Positions 28,157-37,330 of a stretch of 64,000 nt of DNA are shown here, piece after piece (position 1 is the first letter of the stretch; the number at the start of each line of letters is the position of its first letter). The notes under the pieces are model-generated. The model had not been told where the DNA came from. It was given only the letters and a program-made list of their open reading frames with translations, and ran no database searches. The DNA comes from Flavobacteriaceae bacterium YJPT1-3 (lineage in GTDB: Bacteria > Bacteroidota > Bacteroidia > Flavobacteriales > Flavobacteriaceae): NCBI GenBank assembly GCA_029866965.1, contig CP123444.1, positions 1,963,501 to 2,027,500 on the forward strand. Direction: 5' to 3'. The translations under genes were made by a program, and so were the position numbers.

Positions 28157-29725
28157 TTAATTTTTTAAAGGCGTATTTAACCAATATTCATCAATATTAT
28201 CCAGTTCAACGATAGGTTGATCGCGATGCATGGGTTGGGTGTTACGCATATAGCGATTGTCCAGGGGCTTGAAAGGATTCAATTTTAATTCCTGCACAAA
28301 GAATTCCCGGTATTGGTTATAGGTTTCCATGCTCTGGACGAAAATTTTATTACCCTGCGTGTCTTCAATAGAACGCACATCTACGGTCAATCCTTGGCCG
28401 TTGAGGCGTTGGAGGGATACGATTCTTTTCGGGTCGAAAATGAGCTCGGGATCCTTAGGGTAGAGCAACACGGTTTGATCCCGTAATTCTGCTCGATCCA
28501 GTCTCATTCGTACCCCTTGATAGGCTAAGCGGTAGAATCTTTTTTTGACGGCGTCGTCGGGATCAGGAGGTGTGTTGAACTGAAGTTCAAAACAACGCTC
28601 TTCTAGATTCACGCGCACATCGGTGATCGTGAACTTGGGGGGTTGCAGCACCTTGAAGGTATTGAAAAAGGAAATGTAATTGGGATACATAAGACCTTCT
28701 CGTTCCTGATACTCTACGATGATCTCATACAAGGTGCGCCCGCTCGATGGGTCTTGACGATCAGGCATGCCCTTGACGATGATGTTGTTTGCGGACTCGC
28801 GAACGCGATACTCCAGTTTGTAGATCTTAAAATCAGTTTGGCTGATATAGATCGTCCCCTGTACGCGGATGTTCCCGATCGATTTTTGAAGTTTGATCGC
28901 ATAAAGGGGTACCTCATTGACGGAGCTAGGAGGAAGAAATTCAAATTCGTGCTGCTCGATAAAATCTTCACTCAGTTTATTCACATAATCAAAGCTATTG
29001 ATCTGGTGATTTCGAATCGCGTCGTGCAGCCGTAACAGGGTGTATTCATTGCCCCCGCGGTTATCCAGTACCGCGTTGTCGATGACCTTATTCTTGTTGA
29101 TGTAATCATAGGGTCGGGCCGCAAGGCTGTCTTTGGGAAAGTTGGCGTTGTTCTCGTAGCGGTAGATTCGGGTTTGAGTCCCGTGAAAATCAATACTGCC
29201 AAAACCCAGATCGAAGACTTCCAACAAGGCTTCGTTGAGGTTGAGGTATTGTGCTCCTTTCTTTTGATAGTCCCGGTAATACCCCAGATAAGAGAAGGGT
29301 TGCTGGGGATAGTTGAGTGGAATGTCTTTTATCGCACGGTTCACGATGTCTTTTGCACTGCGTAAACGTTGGGATGGTTTCGTTCGGGTGCGGAGACGCA
29401 CTTCCCCTAACTGCTCAATACGCTCCTTCAACAGAATGCGGTTGATCTGCGTGGTGTCCAGTTCAGAAAGCAGCACTTCGCGAGTGGTGTAGCCAATGAA
29501 CGAAATCACCAGTGTATCCCCGCGTTCTTTAAAATTTAGCGGTACCCTAAATCCACCATCTTCATTCGAAATGAGCCCTTTGTTCTCATTTTTAATCTTG
29601 ATGGTCGCAAAGGGAATGGGCTGGGCGGTTTGTGCGTCCAGCAATTGCCCGCTGATAAATTCAGGAGTTTGGGCGTAGAGCGTAAAGCTTACGCAAATCA
29701 AGCCTAAATAGAATAGGAGACGCAT
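28157..29725 (-). CDS. Secreted protein with carboxypeptidase-like regulatory domain
   Basis: About 522 residues. The signal peptide (LLFYLGLICVSFTLYA) is followed by a CarboxypepD_reg-like beta-sandwich: ISGQLLDAQTAQPIPFATIK, NKGLISNEDGGFRVPLNF, DTLVISFIGYTTREVLLSEL. After it comes LRSAKDIVNRAIKDIPLNYP with FSYLGYYRDY and LNLNEALLEVFDLGFG, a block I recognise from flavobacterial 'carboxypeptidase-like regulatory domain' proteins, then a long beta-rich region. There is no TonB-dependent barrel, so it is probably a surface or periplasmic protein with an unknown ligand. Confidence 0.75.
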   Translation of the reverse strand: MRLLFYLGLICVSFTLYAQTPEFISGQLLDAQTAQPIPFATIKIKNENKGLISNEDGGFRVPLNFKERGDTLVISFIGYTTREVLLSELDTTQINRILLKERIEQLGEVRLRTRTKPSQRLRSAKDIVNRAIKDIPLNYPQQPFSYLGYYRDYQKKGAQYLNLNEALLEVFDLGFGSIDFHGTQTRIYRYENNANFPKDSLAARPYDYINKNKVIDNAVLDNRGGNEYTLLRLHDAIRNHQINSFDYVNKLSEDFIEQHEFEFLPPSSVNEVPLYAIKLQKSIGNIRVQGTIYISQTDFKIYKLEYRVRESANNIIVKGMPDRQDPSSGRTLYEIIVEYQEREGLMYPNYISFFNTFKVLQPPKFTITDVRVNLEERCFELQFNTPPDPDDAVKKRFYRLAYQGVRMRLDRAELRDQTVLLYPKDPELIFDPKRIVSLQRLNGQGLTVDVRSIEDTQGNKIFVQSMETYNQYREFFVQELKLNPFKPLDNRYMRNTQPMHRDQPIVELDNIDEYWLNTPLKN

Positions 29726-29760
29726 CAATTAAGGTGTTAAAATGGTCATCACGACCGATT

Positions 29761-31422
29761 CTATTCCGTCTGTCTTGCTTTCAATCTTCCCATCAAATAC
29801 GCAAAGCTGTCTTCAACGGTCTCAAAGATATCCTCAGGCGGAACCAGATCAGGGATCACATCAACGGCTTCCAGCATGTCGCGAGGCTGTTCGTTCAGTC
29901 CCACCAAAATGACCTCGATATTCTGTGTGCGCAGATCGTAAATGATCTCTTCTAGCGTATAAAGTCCGGATTGATCCATGTAGGGTACCCGATCCATTCG
30001 GATCATTACCGCCTCGGTTTCTTTGGGCAGATTCTTGATCTGATCTTTAAAGTAGGAGGTGAAACCAAAAAACAAGGGTCCGTACAAGTGCTTGATGATG
30101 ACCTTATTCTTGTAGCGCTCGTAGAAGGCTTCTTCATCCTGCCAGGGTTTGGACCCGTCCAGATCGCTGATGTCGCCCACATCCAGGCCTCGCTCGGCGA
30201 TGTCGCCGGACTTCTTCATGAATAGCAAACAAGCCAGGGCGATCCCAATACCTACCGCATTGATCAGGCTACCAAAGGTGGTGATCAGCAAAACAAGGAT
30301 CATGATAAAGCCATCGGCCTTGGGTACTTTGGTCAAGTGCTTGAGGCCTTTAAAGTCGACGATCTTAAACCCGATCGGGATCAGCAATCCGGCCAATACA
30401 CAGAGCGGTATGTGCGCTGCGAGGGAACCTAATCCCAAAAGGACGGTGAGCAAAAAGAGTCCGTGGATCATTCCCGAAAGGCGAGTACGCCCACCGGCAT
30501 TGATATTGACGACGGTTCCTTTAGTGGCTCCGGCGCCCGGAATACCTCCAATGGCAGCAGCTATCATATTTCCGATACCTTGTCCAATAAGTTCGCGATT
30601 GCTGTTGTGTTTGGTCTTGGTCATATTATCGGCGATGACCGAGGTCAGGAGGGAGTCAATACTTCCCAGTACGGCCAGGACCAATCCGTATTCCAGGATG
30701 ATGGAAAAGGCGGAGGGATCGATCTCCAGGAGGCCACCCAACTGGAAGGTGGGTAATCCGGAAGGAATTTCTCCGATCACGGGCACGTCCATCTTAAAAA
30801 AGTAGGCGATCAAGGTCACTGAGATCAGTGCGACCAGGGCAGCAGGAATCGCTTTGGTGATCTTAGGAAACAGGAAATAAATGGCGATGGTCAGGCTGCC
30901 CAGCAGCAGCGCCGACAAGTTGGCGTCCGTAAATAATTGGTCAAAATTCTTGATGATGGCTACGGTTGATTTCGCGGAAGCGAGCCCTGCAAACGGAAAT
31001 AGTTGGAGAATAACGATGATCAAACCCACACCACTCATAAAGCCCGAGATCACGGGATAGGGAAAATACTTGACGTATCCGGCAATGTTGAGAAAACCAA
31101 AGATCACCTGGAAAAGTCCACCCAGTAGGAAAGCTGCCAGGATAATGGGAATGGCGTTGTCTAAGGTGGCATTCATTTCGACGGCCGCAATGACCAGAGC
31201 GGCGGAGACTACGGTCATGGGTCCGGTGGGGCCGCTGGCTTGGGTTTCGGTACCTCCAAAGAGGGCCGCAAAGATACCCACGGCGATGGCACCATAGAGT
31301 CCGGCCGTAGCGCCCAGACCCGATTGCACCCCAAAAGCTAGCGCCAGGGGTAGGGCAACGACGCCGGCTACGAGTCCGCCGGTAATGTCTCCTTTGAGGT
31401 TGGAAAAATCGAAATAGGCCAT
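29761..31422 (-). CDS. SulP family inorganic anion transporter with STAS domain
   Basis: 553 residues from the ATG at 31422, with a possible TTG nine bases earlier. The transmembrane part opens with FSNLKGDITGGLVAGVVALP, followed by GAIAVGIFAALFGGTETQAS and GPTGPMTVVSAALV (substrate-site motif). Later comes SIDSLLTSVIADNMTKTKHN, SNRELIGQGIGNMIAA and IGGIPGAGATKGTVVNINAG. A C-terminal STAS domain (about 430-545) has VMIRMDRVPYMDQSGLYTLE, with the D-x-S of anti-sigma-antagonist folds. Family members take up sulfate, bicarbonate or dicarboxylates. A TATCTTTC promoter-like box lies at 31460-31453. Confidence 0.9.
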   Translation of the reverse strand: MAYFDFSNLKGDITGGLVAGVVALPLALAFGVQSGLGATAGLYGAIAVGIFAALFGGTETQASGPTGPMTVVSAALVIAAVEMNATLDNAIPIILAAFLLGGLFQVIFGFLNIAGYVKYFPYPVISGFMSGVGLIIVILQLFPFAGLASAKSTVAIIKNFDQLFTDANLSALLLGSLTIAIYFLFPKITKAIPAALVALISVTLIAYFFKMDVPVIGEIPSGLPTFQLGGLLEIDPSAFSIILEYGLVLAVLGSIDSLLTSVIADNMTKTKHNSNRELIGQGIGNMIAAAIGGIPGAGATKGTVVNINAGGRTRLSGMIHGLFLLTVLLGLGSLAAHIPLCVLAGLLIPIGFKIVDFKGLKHLTKVPKADGFIMILVLLITTFGSLINAVGIGIALACLLFMKKSGDIAERGLDVGDISDLDGSKPWQDEEAFYERYKNKVIIKHLYGPLFFGFTSYFKDQIKNLPKETEAVMIRMDRVPYMDQSGLYTLEEIIYDLRTQNIEVILVGLNEQPRDMLEAVDVIPDLVPPEDIFETVEDSFAYLMGRLKARQTE

Positions 31423-31668
31423 AAGCTCCAAACAGTTTTAAGAGTTGAAGTGGAAAGATAAACATTGTTATCGGGCTAGAACAGCGTTTATGGATCAGGA
31501 AATGATAAAAATGGGAGGGTGGTTGAGCAGAAATGATGATTCTGCATTTGGCATTGCAACAAAATCACCATCTAAAGGTTGTTGCTATGCTGCGTTCACT
31601 TTTGGGTATTCCTATCCAGGGCATAGGGCTGGTACAGTTCTTGTGCCGAAAAAAGAAACCATCGGTCT

Positions 31669-32214
31669 ATGCGCTTTCTTTACTTCCTGTCCATTAGCTT
31701 TTTAGTCTGTTCCTGTATCCCCTTAAAGCTAGCGCCTAATATCAAGACCGATAAAGTCGTCAAAGCCAAGCGATTCAAGCGCGATCTCCCCCGGCAATAT
31801 GCTTTTGTGTTTAAAGACCCCAAGGACGCTGATGATTTTTTCGAATTCATCAATACCAAATACGATCAGGATTACCCGGGGTTCACTTCTAATATTCCGT
31901 TTACCCTGGAAGATTCCCAGTACTTGATTTCCTTCTATGAGCGGGAACGCGTTAACAAAACCTTGAATTTGTTCCCGATGTTTGTAGATGCCGGACTGGA
32001 CCGGGCCGGGGTAGGACCTATGCTCGAGGACACCTATACTTCCAGATGGGGGCATTGGTATGTGCTGCTAACGGTTCGGGATCATGATCTAAACGATTGC
32101 TTAGCTCCTCGCTATCCGCAGCGCGAGGAACTCGTGGCTTATCTCAGAGCCTTGAAAGAGGAGTATTTAAACACCGGTAATTATTTGGATCTGGTGTTTA
32201 AAAAGAAGGATTGA
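31669..32214 (+). CDS. Uncharacterised lipoprotein
   Basis: 181 residues. The N-terminus MRFLYFLSISFLVCSC is a lipoprotein signal with Cys16 as the lipid site. The mature protein is basic near the start (KTDKVVKAKRFKRDLP) and otherwise rich in aromatic residues (FVFKDPKDADDFFEFINTKY, DYTSRWGHWYVLLTV-like). I do not recognise a family. It stands alone in plus orientation in a minus-strand region. About 240 bases upstream hold no gene I can support. Its 3' end borders the REP-like repeat at 32257. Confidence 0.65.
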   Translation: MRFLYFLSISFLVCSCIPLKLAPNIKTDKVVKAKRFKRDLPRQYAFVFKDPKDADDFFEFINTKYDQDYPGFTSNIPFTLEDSQYLISFYERERVNKTLNLFPMFVDAGLDRAGVGPMLEDTYTSRWGHWYVLLTVRDHDLNDCLAPRYPQREELVAYLRALKEEYLNTGNYLDLVFKKKD

Positions 32215-32256
32215 TGGGTCTTGTTTGCGGTAATTGGCCTGTGAACTTAATGTCCA

Positions 32257-32402
32257 CCTGGACCTCGATACATCCGCCTTGACTTCGATACAATGCCGCA
32301 GATACGGCATCACTCAGTCACCAGGCGGATACACGGTGGCCGGCAAAATACTTTTAGACGGTCATTGAGTGTCCCGTACGTACGGGATGTATCGAAATGC
32401 CA
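32257..32402. repeat. REP-like paired palindromic repeat, copy A
   Basis: Two elements in opposite orientation. The first, 32283-32322 read in reverse, has GGTGACTGAGTG, a palindromic core ATGCCGTATC...GGCAT (one mismatch) and TGTATCGAAGT; it is enclosed by ATCCGCCT and AGGCGGAT. The second, 32360-32399, has GGTCATTGAGTG, the perfect palindrome TCCCGTACGTACGGGA and TGTATCGAAATG. The same arrangement recurs at 35372-35510. The whole stretch from 32215 to 32509 contains no gene I can support. Confidence 0.8.
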
Positions 32403-32509
32403 ACTCTCGACTACCGTCTACCGACTACAGCCTCTTCAGAAAGGCCGTCAGTCGGGCGCCACAATCCGTTGTTGTCGGGAGAGTCGGTAACTTAGCTGTA
32501 CTGCTTACT

Positions 32510-33004
32510 CTAGTTGTCTAGAGCCACCAGGTGTTTCTCCCATTCCTTGGGAATATCGGTTAGAGAATACACATTCAATCCCTCGGTTTGGATATGCGCT
32601 GTAGAGGAAGTCAGCGTCTCGTTAAGGAATTCCGTTTCCAGTTTATACATGGCTCCGGTTGCCGGATCGTCGATGAGGAAACCAATGATCCCGCCAAAAA
32701 GAAGATTTCCAATATACCAGCCGTCCAATTTAAATTCTACGGGGACTATTTTCGTTTCGTATCCTTCTTTTTCGAATTGTACTTGATAACTCGCCTTTGA
32801 GAAAAAGCCATCCCCTGCCTTTAGTTTCAAGTCAGCAGGTGTGTTTCCGGTGTAGACCACAACTCCTTTTTTACCGGCTATGGTGATTTGCCGTCCATTG
32901 TACTGCTCATCTTCTCCGGTCAAATGACCCACGCCGGCCGTGGCTCCCTTTTCCGCAATGTCATACATGTTGAGTAATTGCGGCTCTAGCTGTGTTAGAT
33001 TCAT
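32510..33004 (-). CDS. Uncharacterised protein with PEGA-like strand pattern
   Basis: 164 residues. The central block SYQVQFEKEGYETKIVPVEF resembles a PEGA domain (a surface beta-sandwich). It is followed by LDGWYIGNLLFGGIIGFLID and DPATGAMYKLETEFLNETL, a segment I associate with bacteroidal lipoproteins of the PEGA type (GWYxGNxxFGGxIGxLIxDPxTGAM). Those normally carry a signal peptide; none is visible here, and the N-terminus (MNLTQLEPQLLNMYDIAEKG) looks cytosolic. It may be an N-terminally altered relative. Its upstream region (33005-33290) carries no gene, only AT-rich sequence and a tandem repeat. Confidence 0.55.
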   Translation of the reverse strand: MNLTQLEPQLLNMYDIAEKGATAGVGHLTGEDEQYNGRQITIAGKKGVVVYTGNTPADLKLKAGDGFFSKASYQVQFEKEGYETKIVPVEFKLDGWYIGNLLFGGIIGFLIDDPATGAMYKLETEFLNETLTSSTAHIQTEGLNVYSLTDIPKEWEKHLVALDN

Positions 33005-33233
33005 CGTGTTCCTTGGCTATTTAATTGTAATTCCACTTTTAGGCTCAATCTATTCCTAATTGGACCTATTCGTCTTAGGTTCAGTAAATTAAATCATTTG
33101 AACTTTATAAGCTAGTTACAAGTACATTTTAAATAAAAGAACTTCATTTAGCGTATTTTTCTAAGCCTGTCCACAACTCCACGCTTATATCAGCAAAACC
33201 CTATCTCCTTAATCCCTGAATTCATTTCCCTGA

Positions 33234-33278
33234 ACACCTTAACCCCTTAACCCCTTAATCCCTTAATCCCTTAATTCG
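33234..33278. repeat. Degenerate 8-base tandem repeat (CCTTAAYC)
   Basis: About five units of CCTTAACC/CCTTAATC in a row, ending 13 bases from the stop codon of the zinc-ribbon gene. It is one of five such C-rich plus-strand arrays between 33 and 39.2 kb. The rest of 33005-33290 shows only AT-rich sequence. Confidence 0.8.
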
Positions 33279-33290
33279 AATACCTACTAC

Positions 33291-33527
33291 CTATAACCTC
33301 TTCTGATATGCCTCCCAAAGCGCTTGAGGATCGCGGATTTTTAATTCCACATGGCCGCAGGAACCACAGATCTGTGCGAGCAACTCGCCCTGTTCGAATT
33401 GGTTGAAGAATATTTTGTCGGTTGTTTTGATGTGCACCGAAAGGTTTTTCTTGACATTGCCGTGGGCAAAGTCGGTGATCCGGGCATCTTCAATGATCTT
33501 GGTGGATTGGCATCGGCGACAGGTCAT
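33291..33527 (-). CDS. Small zinc-ribbon protein
   Basis: 78 residues. It contains two CxxC knuckles, in MTCRRCQSTKI (residues 3-6) and QICGSCGHVEL (about 53-56), which should form one treble-clef or zinc-ribbon site, separated by a beta-rich stretch (NVKKNLSVHIKTTDKIFFNQ). Such small ribbons in Bacteroidota are often annotated as DNA-binding proteins, but nothing here proves nucleic-acid binding. The tail (PQALWEAYQKRL) is helical. Confidence 0.65.
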   Translation of the reverse strand: MTCRRCQSTKIIEDARITDFAHGNVKKNLSVHIKTTDKIFFNQFEQGELLAQICGSCGHVELKIRDPQALWEAYQKRL

Positions 33528-33592
33528 GAGTGATCTATGTTTTGAGGGTTCAAAGGGTATGATTTAACAACTAATTCATGCTTTGTTTGTAA

Positions 33593-34354
33593 TTAAGAGG
33601 AAGAGGCCAATTCTTTTTCAATGAGTTGAAGCAGGGCCTTGATTTCCTGGTCGAGATTCACGCGGTAGTTCAATACGTCCTGGGTCAAGTTCAATTTCAT
33701 ACCTAAAAGATTCCGAATGCGGGGATTAATCAGAATTTGTGCGTAGTCATTGGGTTGTTCTCTGGCCATCGAGATGGAGGGGATAGAAGATTGAATTAAA
33801 GGAACAAAATTAATTTCATGCTCAGCAATGGCATCAATGCGGATCTGTTGCACATTCAAACGGTCTTCCAGCATCCCTTTCAATTCATTCAAATTGACTT
33901 CCAGGCCGGTAAAGCGTTCCTTGATTTTTTGATTTTGAATGACTCCTAATTTATTGGTGTTTTTAAGATCGGTGTAGGCGTTGATGACCGGGATGTCACT
34001 TTCGACATTCCAAAAAGCATCTTTAAACAATTTATCGGAGAGGGTATCTTTGAAAGTAGGGCTAGTTTCAGCTTGCAAGCCAAGGACTTGAAGCATAACC
34101 TCCCTGGAATTCCGCTCTTGGGCAACTAGCGACTCCGATTGCTTCTGCGACAGCTTTAAGTTGTCACGCAGACTTTGTAGGATGGCGATTTCTTCAATGC
34201 GGTTTTTTCGCTGCTCATTCCAGGTATTGATCTGCAGGGCGATAAGGATCCCGATCACTACCAATACAATTTCTCCAATGGCGTAGAGCAGGTATTTACT
34301 GAATTTGTTTTCAACGAGGAGCCGTTGTCTGATTTTCCGAAAGAATTGGATCAT
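33593..34354 (-). CDS. DUF6090 family membrane protein (paralogue 2)
   Basis: 253 residues. It opens with the DUF6090 signature MIQFFRKIRQRLLVENKFSK followed by one membrane helix (YAIGEIVLVVIGILIALQIN) and TWNEQRKNRIEEIAILQSLR, then an extracytoplasmic helical domain. It overlaps the upstream paralogue by four bases (ATGA) and shares almost the same N-terminus, so the pair arose by tandem duplication and is co-translated. The function of DUF6090 is unknown. Confidence 0.85.
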   Translation of the reverse strand: MIQFFRKIRQRLLVENKFSKYLLYAIGEIVLVVIGILIALQINTWNEQRKNRIEEIAILQSLRDNLKLSQKQSESLVAQERNSREVMLQVLGLQAETSPTFKDTLSDKLFKDAFWNVESDIPVINAYTDLKNTNKLGVIQNQKIKERFTGLEVNLNELKGMLEDRLNVQQIRIDAIAEHEINFVPLIQSSIPSISMAREQPNDYAQILINPRIRNLLGMKLNLTQDVLNYRVNLDQEIKALLQLIEKELASSS

Positions 34355-35151
34355 GGGAGGAGGTTCGAGTTAGGTGAGCGGCCGGCGTATGGATTCAAAT
34401 CAGATTCGATCAATTCCAAAATGGTTTTGGCCTGGTCGATCAGAGGTTGGGTATCGATGATATTAGCGATCAAATAAATTTTCTTTTGAGCGATCAGGCT
34501 TTCAAATTTCCGGTCAGTCAACAGTCCGTTCCAATCATTGGGGTAGGGACTCGGAATCCTTTTCAGATCGATATTATTCTCAAAATAACTATTGGCCAGA
34601 TTGCTGGACGACACATAGGTGCTGATCAAAGGGTTGAGCTGGTGAATCACCAGATCCTGAATTACCCGCTGTTCTTCCAGCATTTCTTCCATTCGATCGG
34701 GCCAGGCAATGAGCTGTAGTCGAAGTGCATCATTGGTGATCAAATTGATCTTTCCGGTGCTGAACAAGGTTTGGATACTGCTAAACTCTTCATTGACGGC
34801 ATACCAGGAAAAGAGCTGCTGCAGCAAGGTAAAGGGATCATCCTCGGTAATGGATGGCTCGGGCTGGGCGATGGTTTCCAACAATCGATCGATCCCCTTT
34901 ACGTTTTTTTGTCGACCTTCCATTTTGTCTTCCAATTCCAGCAATTTTTGTTCGAAGGACAATTTTAGATTCGCTAGCAATTCCTGCTCCTCCGCTTTCA
35001 TCTTGCGCTGTTCATTCCAGTTATTCACTTGCAGAGCCAGCAGAATACCGATCATGACCAGGGCAATCTCCCCAAGGGCATAGAGCAGGTATTTGGTGAA
35101 TTTGTTTTCAACGAGGAGCCGTTGTCTGATTTTCCGGAAGAATTTGATCAT
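34351..35151 (-). CDS. DUF6090 family membrane protein (paralogue 1)
   Basis: 266 residues: MIKFFRKIRQRLLVENKFTK, one membrane helix (YALGEIALVMIGILLALQVN) and NWNEQRKMKAEEQELLANLK, then a largely helical outer domain (about residues 50-250) that is divergent from its neighbour. The first ~110 bases of both genes are nearly identical at DNA level, while the outer domains differ strongly. That is what one expects if the outer domain is under diversifying pressure or if the 5' ends are kept alike by gene conversion. Four-base overlap with the downstream paralogue. Confidence 0.85.
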   Translation of the reverse strand: MIKFFRKIRQRLLVENKFTKYLLYALGEIALVMIGILLALQVNNWNEQRKMKAEEQELLANLKLSFEQKLLELEDKMEGRQKNVKGIDRLLETIAQPEPSITEDDPFTLLQQLFSWYAVNEEFSSIQTLFSTGKINLITNDALRLQLIAWPDRMEEMLEEQRVIQDLVIHQLNPLISTYVSSSNLANSYFENNIDLKRIPSPYPNDWNGLLTDRKFESLIAQKKIYLIANIIDTQPLIDQAKTILELIESDLNPYAGRSPNSNLLP

Positions 35152-35371
35152 AGAATGGTTAGTTATTTAAGGTCGCGTTATCCGGTCTGCCTCTCCTCCG
35201 TACAAGACTTTGGTAGGCGGGCGCATAATGCACGCAGGTATAATTCTATAATCGATCGAGAGGCGTTTAAAGATAGGTAAATCAGTGCAGTGGCGTGGAG
35301 ATATTTTTTAACTGCCCTCACTCAGGTATCGTTTCATTCAACAACAACTCAACGCTTCAACAAATTAACCC

Positions 35372-35510
35372 TACTTCGATACATCCGCCTGGACTTCGAT
35401 ACAATGCCGTAGATACGGCATCACTCAGTCACCAGGCGGACACCCAGTAGCTGGCTCAGTGCTTAAAGACGGTCATTGAGTGTCCCGTACGTACGGGATG
35501 TATCGAAATG
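35372..35510. repeat. REP-like paired palindromic repeat, copy B
   Basis: The same arrangement as at 32257. A reversed element (about 35391-35442) has palindromic core ATGCCGTAGATACGGCAT inside ATCCGCCTGG/CCAGGCGGA arms. The direct element at 35471-35510 has GGTCATTGAGTG, TCCCGTACGTACGGGA and TGTATCGAAATG. The two loci are nearly identical in the elements but differ in the ~25 bases between them. The gap 35152-35661 holds this repeat and the tandem arrays and no gene. Confidence 0.85.
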
Positions 35511-35668
35511 CCGACTACCGACTACCGACTACCGACTACTAACTACTAACTACCGACTAACCAACTCAACAATTCAACAACTCAACAAATTAACCCATTA
35601 ACCCATTAACTCCTTAACCCATTAACCCATTAACTCCTTAACCCCTTAAACCCTTAACCCCTTAATTC
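35511..35668. repeat. Drifting 7-8 base tandem repeats (CCGACTA, then CATTAACC)
   Basis: Starts directly after the REP-like element with CCGACTA x3-4, then CTAACTA, then CAACTCAACAA-type units, then CATTAACC/CTCCTTAACC units that run into the 3' end of the next gene (stop at 35662). The unit changes gradually along the array. Confidence 0.8.
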
Positions 35669-37191
35669 CTCAACGCTCGCAATCGATTAATGGCATTTTG
35701 ATTGTTCGGATTTAAGGCCAGGGATTTCTCGAAATTTAAAATCGCCTCCTCCATGTTGTTCTGATAAAAATGCGCTTCGGCCAGGCTGTCGTACAAATTG
35801 GCCGATTCGGGATACAGGTAGAGCGCCAATGCAAAAACCCGGAGGCCCTGTTCCCCCCGCTGCGGATCGAAAGACAAATGCAGTCCCAGGGTGTTCAGCA
35901 TGCCTTCTTCCAAATGCAATTCGGGATGCTTGGCGATCACTTGTTGATAAAGCGGTATCAACCCTTTATAGTCCTGACCTACCGCCAGATCATTAAAATC
36001 CCGGTAGTCAAAGTCGGCGCCCTGCGGTTTTTTTAGGCTTTTGGAAAGCAGTTGCTCGGGTATATTGTTTTGACTCGGACTGTTTTCCAGAAACCGAATG
36101 GCCGCAGCATCCTGTTCCAAAGTAGCCTTGAGGAATTGTAAGCTGTGCTCGGCAAGGAGTTTATAGGAAGCCATGATCTCAGCTTCGCTCTTATCTTGCC
36201 TGGGGTCCCGGTTGGCGAACAACACCCCAAACGAACTGAAATAGGAGTGGGTCAGATCGTGAAAGCGATAGCGATAGACGCTACTCTGGGTCAGAGAATC
36301 GTACAGGGGAAATTCCGTATTCAATTCCGCCGGGATCTTATCGCTTTTCAAAACATCTTCCGGAATGACCTTCTGTGCCAGGTGGGCGTAGGGGATGTCC
36401 AGACGCTCCAGATCAAAATAGGAGGATGCGGCCAGGACCGGATAGTTGTACCGCTCGGTACCGTCCAGACTGAGCAGGGCGCTAATGCCTGGGTTGCGCA
36501 TGACGGTGAGTGCATTGGCCAGGCCGCCAAAGCTAAAGCCCATCAGGGCGATACGGTTGGGATTGATCTGAGGGAAGCGATGGAGCTCCTTAAGCAGAAA
36601 TTCCACATCCCGGGCTTGGGTTTCCATATCCTTGGTGGTTCCTCCGCTCAGCCATCGGGTTTCAGTGCCTCGCGACGGACTCGAGAGGACCACAAAGCCT
36701 TGACTGGCTAGATATTCAAACAGGGCAAAATTTTCGATGGAGGAGTCCTGGTAGCTGGGGGCGTAAACGATCACCGGAAAAGGACCGGCCAGGGGAGTGG
36801 TGCTCGAATACGCCTGCACTTGCTCTGAAAGATGGGCCTGGTTTTCCGGAGTGTTCCAGAGATAGGGAAACCAGTCCAGTAGAAAGTAATTGGGCAAATG
36901 CTCCCATTCCTCTTCGGCTTTAAGGACTTCCAGATAATCCAGAACCGTTAAGGTTTCCGCTGTAGGAGTAGGCGTGGCCGGATACCACATACTGATCGGG
37001 ATGGGCCGCTTGATCTGTTGCTTGTTAAAGGCGTTGTGGATGCGGTAACTGCGGGTGCTGTCAGTCGCGGTATAGTGTTGAAATCCCACCGCATAGGGTC
37101 CCTGATCCAGATCGATCGCTTCTAGAGAAGTTTGTGCCGAGAGCAGGCTGACGGGAACAAGTACAAAAAGGATCCAAAGCCGTGGGTTCAT
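35662..37191 (-). CDS. Secreted alpha/beta hydrolase with C-terminal TPR
   Basis: 509 residues. The signal peptide is LWILFVLVPVSLLSAQ. The hydrolase core is of the PAF-acetylhydrolase/dienelactone-hydrolase type: RPIPISMWYPATPTP, FPVIVYAPSYQDSSIENFAL, then RIALMGFSFGGLANALTVM with the nucleophile elbow G-F-S-F-G. The catalytic His is probably in YRFHDLTHSYFSSFG. The last ~70 residues form TPR-like helices (LGLHLSFDPQRGEQGLRVFA, LYDSLAEAHFYQNNMEEAIL, NFEKSLALNPNNQNAINRLR). The last codons lie in the drifting tandem repeat. Confidence 0.8.
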   Translation of the reverse strand: MNPRLWILFVLVPVSLLSAQTSLEAIDLDQGPYAVGFQHYTATDSTRSYRIHNAFNKQQIKRPIPISMWYPATPTPTAETLTVLDYLEVLKAEEEWEHLPNYFLLDWFPYLWNTPENQAHLSEQVQAYSSTTPLAGPFPVIVYAPSYQDSSIENFALFEYLASQGFVVLSSPSRGTETRWLSGGTTKDMETQARDVEFLLKELHRFPQINPNRIALMGFSFGGLANALTVMRNPGISALLSLDGTERYNYPVLAASSYFDLERLDIPYAHLAQKVIPEDVLKSDKIPAELNTEFPLYDSLTQSSVYRYRFHDLTHSYFSSFGVLFANRDPRQDKSEAEIMASYKLLAEHSLQFLKATLEQDAAAIRFLENSPSQNNIPEQLLSKSLKKPQGADFDYRDFNDLAVGQDYKGLIPLYQQVIAKHPELHLEEGMLNTLGLHLSFDPQRGEQGLRVFALALYLYPESANLYDSLAEAHFYQNNMEEAILNFEKSLALNPNNQNAINRLRALRN

Positions 37192-37330
37192 GGTCGTGGT
37201 TTTAGTAGGGATCCGGATGTGGATCAGTGGGTTCTGATCGTATAAAAGAGTGCCGTCTATCCCTAAAACGATTGCTTAAGATACTTAAATCCGTTGAGGT
37301 AGAATGGGTTGTGGTTTGGGAGTGATGGAT

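Noticed and set aside
31445-31705. Plus-strand frame of 86 codons upstream of the lipoprotein
   Set aside because: It overlaps the start of the lipoprotein gene in another frame and its residues show no protein-like pattern.
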